Positions 56,651 to 59,818 of a DNA stretch of 59,818 nucleotides are shown one piece after another. Position 1 is the stretch's first letter. Each line of letters begins with the position of its first letter. The translations under genes were made by a program, and so were the position numbers. The notes under the pieces are model-generated. The model worked only from the letters and a program-made list of their open reading frames with translations, made no database searches and had not been told where the DNA came from. The stretch is from Branchiostoma floridae (taxonomy: Eukaryota; Chordata; Leptocardii; Amphioxiformes; Branchiostomatidae). The stretch covers positions 24,271,688 to 24,331,505 of the forward strand of contig NC_049986.1 of the NCBI RefSeq assembly GCF_000003815.2, read 5' to 3'.

Positions 56651-59644
56651 CTACATCCCACCTGCAGGACAAGACAGATAGGTTCATTTGAATTGGTTGG
56701 AAGCAAAAACATGTTAATACAAACAGCATGCAAAAATAAAAAAAATAAAAATATGCGGAAGTTGAAATTCAAGGCAGTTACGAGAGAGAGAGAGGGAGAG
56801 AAAGAGGGGAGAGAGGGAGGGGGAGAAAGAGAGAGTGGAAGGGGGAGATGCACCGCTTTTCATGCTGCATGCTTTACACTGTTCCTAAGGGCAGTCATTG
56901 AATTGTGAAATAAAGTTTATCTAAAAACAGTCATGTGCATCACCTGTTTCACGTTTCGATCTAAGAAAGACAGTCACTGTATCTGTATGTGTTACGTTAT
57001 GTCATGTGTGTGCTTTAATACATGTCCAGGAAGACTTGTACAATGTGATTTTGTATCACTGCTAATGGACAAATAAAGCCCCTCCAACCTGGTTGTGTGT
57101 AAACTAGTGATTTGCCAATCAGATAAACTATCGGTGTATTTACATGAGATGTTTATCTATAATATTTAGTAGTTGTAGTTGCAGTAGCAGTCTCGAAATA
57201 TTTCGCACCAAATGTGTACGTACCCGTGATCTCCACGGCTTGCCCAGTCATGTAGCTGCTCTCACTGGATGCCAGGAACAGGACCAGGTTTGCCACCTCT
57301 GGAGCACAAATATATAATCTTTATTGACACGACAAAAGTACAGCGACTTTCGTAAGGTCTACATGTATAACAACTACTTACAGTACAACTAAACACATAT
57401 ATATGGATATCTATAGGTATGGATACATCAACATAAAGGGTTTAGCATGTCATTTACACTATTGGTTCTACGGTATAAACAATCGTGGATATATTTGCCT
57501 ACTTGTACACAATGTGGATTATCGCTTCCCAGAATGTACTTGAATTTATCTATCGGACAGAGAGTAGCAAAGTCTTTAGAGCATGTAGAAAGTATATGAA
57601 TAGTCAAAGACCCGCGTCTGGACTATAATACAAAGTCTATCAATACATTTATAAAGAAAAGATGCCAAGCATATGTATTAAACCATAGCATTACAGTCTC
57701 CTCAATATTCGAACAGTTGGTTATCCCGATAGCCCCGATACTGTGGAAACAGCAATGAGGTCAGTCTCTGCTTGCCATCGGTATTTTGCCAGGCGCACAT
57801 ACTGTCTACATTGCCAAAGTCAAAGTTCCTTCCTGCGCCTGATGGCGCATAGGGCGGTGCCCATCTCCGCTTCAGTAGCCCTGGGCCACACAGCGTTGTG
57901 CAATCACTACAGCAGGGAAGTGACATGTGTTCAACTTCCATACTCTTTCCCAAATGCCGAGTGCTAAGCAGAGAAAACAGCATGTACCTTGTTAGAGTCT
58001 TTGTTATGACTCGGCCAGGATCAAACTCACGACCTACCGAATGCAAGGCGAACACTCTACACACTAGGCCATTGCACGTGTAAAATCAACATTATCTTTA
58101 TTAAAACGCCCCAAGAAATCGTTGAAAAATTTCCTATTTTTGGGCCAGTGGAAATGAGCACTATTGGTCCTATCAAAACTTGTCGATTCCAGGTTTTGCA
58201 TTGCCGTTCTGTTTATGAACATGGTTATAATCCGAAAATAGTTTCATCAGGTTGGTAGAATATAGGATGAAGGAGAATTCTTCAAACTAAGCCACGTTTG
58301 GGATCGTTTTCTCACCGCAAAAGCGCCACCTACATCGGCTACATATAGCGGTGAGAAGCAGAACTCCAGTTAGAAGCTCTGATGAAGGTGTCTGAGAGAC
58401 ATCGAAACGTAAGCTATGTAAGTTCCCACTGGTTGTGTACAAAGAATTCTCCTTCATCCTATGGTTATAATCACTAGGTCACCTTCCGGTTCGCCTACCC
58501 GCCGCAGTGGAACGCTGGCTTGGACCCTCTGGAAGAAAACAAATACAAACACGAAATATAAACATTTCATACTGTATCCTTTAAACATCCATACCGACAT
58601 GATTCCAAGGTTATGTGTTTGGAAAGCGTTTCTGTATATAGGATGGCAATGTTATAAAAAGAATGTACAGAATTTCAAATTCATTGACCAGTTTGTTTAA
58701 ATTTCTAAAGTAATTACAAATTTCCAGTTCCTGTATATGATAACCCTCAAGGAAGATCTGTCTAGAAGTCTGTGAATGTGGTCAGCAGTGCTTGTACCCT
58801 ATCATGTTTCCGTTTCCTTAAAGCTACAAACGATACGTTTTGCTTCGATGAAGGTCAGACATCCAGGTAATAAGATAAGCCAAAAAGTAGTTACTCAAGC
58901 AACTATCCTTCGTCAGTTACACTGAAGTGATCTGGAAGAAACTGATCTTTTAAACCCTTACTATGAATGAAGACAATTTTAGATGTCCAACAGGAGACCT
59001 TTTATTTCATTCATAGTTAGGGTATAAAAGATCAGTTTCTTCCAGATCACTTCAGTGTCACTGACGAAGGATAGTGGATACTATCCGAAACGTCTGACCG
59101 TTTCCAAAATCATATCCAGTTGCTTGAGATACGTTTTGCTGTCTTATATTACCTGCTGTAGTTCCTCAGGTGTGCGGTTCTTCATGACCATCTCTGTCCT
59201 GATGCTTCCCGGGATGACTGTGTTACACCGGATGTTGTATCTGCAAAAACGCACAAGTATTGTTGATATGTCCGGTTTTTAATCCATTGCTCATCAGCTA
59301 CCAAACCATATCTATCAATATAAGGATGTTATACCTGTACAAAGTTTCTGTACCTGTACAAGAATATGTGCTTATGAGTACATTCAATTACCACACCAAA
59401 CGCTATCAAAGTTACAGTATACAATCACTTAATTCGATTCACTGGGAGAGTAAAGCATTACTATTATGACAATGAACATTTATTGTTGTCGCCTTTTTGC
59501 TAATTCTCTAAGCTAGACAGCGCTAGATACTAAGAATTACAAAGTTGCCTGTAAGACCTACTGTGCGAGTTCTATAGCCATGGATTTGGTGAGAGACACG
59601 ATGGCACCTTTGGTGGTGTTGTATGGCGAGCGATCAGCCGTACC
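56651..59644 (-). CDS. paralogous SDR, 3' part only (runs off right edge)
   Basis: Five exons on the minus strand: 59562-59644, 59153-59240, 58483-58528, 57224-57298, 56651-56661, matching SDR exons 5-9 in order and phase. Exon 58483-58528 is one codon longer than its counterpart. Motifs: YNTTKGAIVSLTKSMA with the catalytic Tyr/Lys, YNIRCNTVIPGSIRTEM, RRVGEPEEVANLVLFLASSE, YMTGQAVEITGGM and a stop from an 11-nt last exon. The Rossmann-fold exons would be beyond 59818. It is intact over this stretch and highly similar to the neighbour, so a fairly recent tandem duplicate with probably the same NAD-dependent oxidoreductase activity. Confidence 0.8.
57960..58080 (-). mobile_element. tRNA-Ala-derived SINE in SDR2 intron 8
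   Basis: The minus strand reads GGCCTAGTGTGTAGAGTG (A-box-like), CGCCTTGCATTCGG (anticodon-like TGC) and GAGTTTGATCCTGGCC (B box), with an unrelated tail extending toward 57720. Confidence 0.55.
58233..58460 (+). mobile_element. small element carrying a hammerhead-like hairpin, with inverted ends and a 12-bp flanking repeat
   Basis: ATGGTTATAATC occurs at 58221-58232 and again at 58461-58472, flanking the element like a target duplication. Inside, ATAGGATGAAGGAGAATTCT at 58262 is exactly inverted by AGAATTCTCCTTCATCCTAT ending at 58462. The region 58310-58450 is homologous to the minus-strand repeat at 18500. No coding capacity. Confidence 0.6.
58366..58432 (+). ncRNA. hammerhead-ribozyme-like motif (best copy)
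   Basis: AGCT (58375), core CTGATGA (58379-58385), one extra A, stem GGTGTCT/AGACATC with loop GAG, GAAA (58404-58407), CGTA, AGCT. AGCT pairs with AGCT as inner stem I, and CCAGT (58366) pairs with ACTGG (58428) as outer stem I. The canonical hammerhead has no extra A between CTGANGA and stem II, so activity is uncertain. Confidence 0.4.
58905..59072. repeat. foldback with ~67-bp arms
   Basis: Arms 58905-58971 and 59006-59072 are near-perfect inverted copies (ctgaagtgatctggaagaaa / tttcttccagatcacttcag). They sit inside a larger repeat sharing ends with 46501-46640. The right arm runs into a hammerhead-like hairpin at 59057-59098 (CTGACGA, stem GGATAGT/ACTATCC, GAAACGTC, flanked by GTCA/TGAC). 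Confidence 0.8.
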
Positions 59645-59818
59645 CTAAAAGAAAAAAAAAAAGCACACCTTCTTGCTTTAAGACTATTTATTTTGGCGTC
59701 ATGATTATTAAAAACACCTGGTATGTTATCTTGAAGATGCTGACAATGTACTGAAATCATCTCACAGTAACACTTGTATCTGCGAAGAATTTCACCCAAA
59801 CACAAAGATATAGTATAG

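Overview
The window looks like invertebrate chordate DNA, most likely amphioxus (Branchiostoma). The genes are intron-rich with GT-AG introns, one gene joins a death-effector domain to a long TPR array, and tandem minisatellites straddle exon-intron borders, a habit I recall being reported for amphioxus genes ('mirage' minisatellites). Four runs of exactly 100 N (31765, 32708, 35362, 42892) show it is a draft scaffold. The species call is inference.

Layout. (1) 283-1570, + strand: three exons of a matrix-metalloproteinase-like gene; its start lies off the left edge. (2) 5838-18087, +: a 19-exon gene whose exon phases all agree, predicted at 1131 residues: N-terminal hydrophobic segment, an unrecognised ~370-residue region, then two DNA/RNA non-specific (ENDOD1-like) nuclease domains joined by a proline-rich linker. 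The first nuclease reads NRGH instead of DRGH. (3) 24496-29705, +: a four-exon DED-TPR protein, predicted at 1491 residues. (4) 29706-42991: a repeat-rich zone with a TIR transposon, palindromes, a tRNA-like relic, 3'-end relics of both the nuclease gene and the SDR gene, and a large tandem duplication. (5) 42992-45332, +: a second TPR gene, 5' end lost in a gap and 3' part damaged. (6) 47138-53531, - strand: a complete nine-exon short-chain dehydrogenase, predicted at 259 residues, closest to HSD17B8. (7) 56651-59644, -: the 3' half of a paralogous SDR gene running off the right edge.

The most striking theme is exon-edge tandem amplification. Five arrays in two unrelated genes repeat a unit that carries coding sequence plus a splice site. 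In the most extreme, a 72-nt phase 0-0 exon with both splice signals is repeated twelve more times after the original. Two arrays, in different genes, also share RFX X-box-like palindromes. A second theme is a family of short hairpins with a hammerhead-ribozyme-like core (CTGANGA...GAAA) on both strands, several inside foldback elements. Gene duplication is active throughout: SDR paralogues, TPR paralogues, and 3'-end relics lying side by side.

The genes do not form an operon and show no shared pathway. The nuclease and DED-TPR genes fit the expanded innate-immunity or cell-death repertoire of amphioxus, but that is inference.
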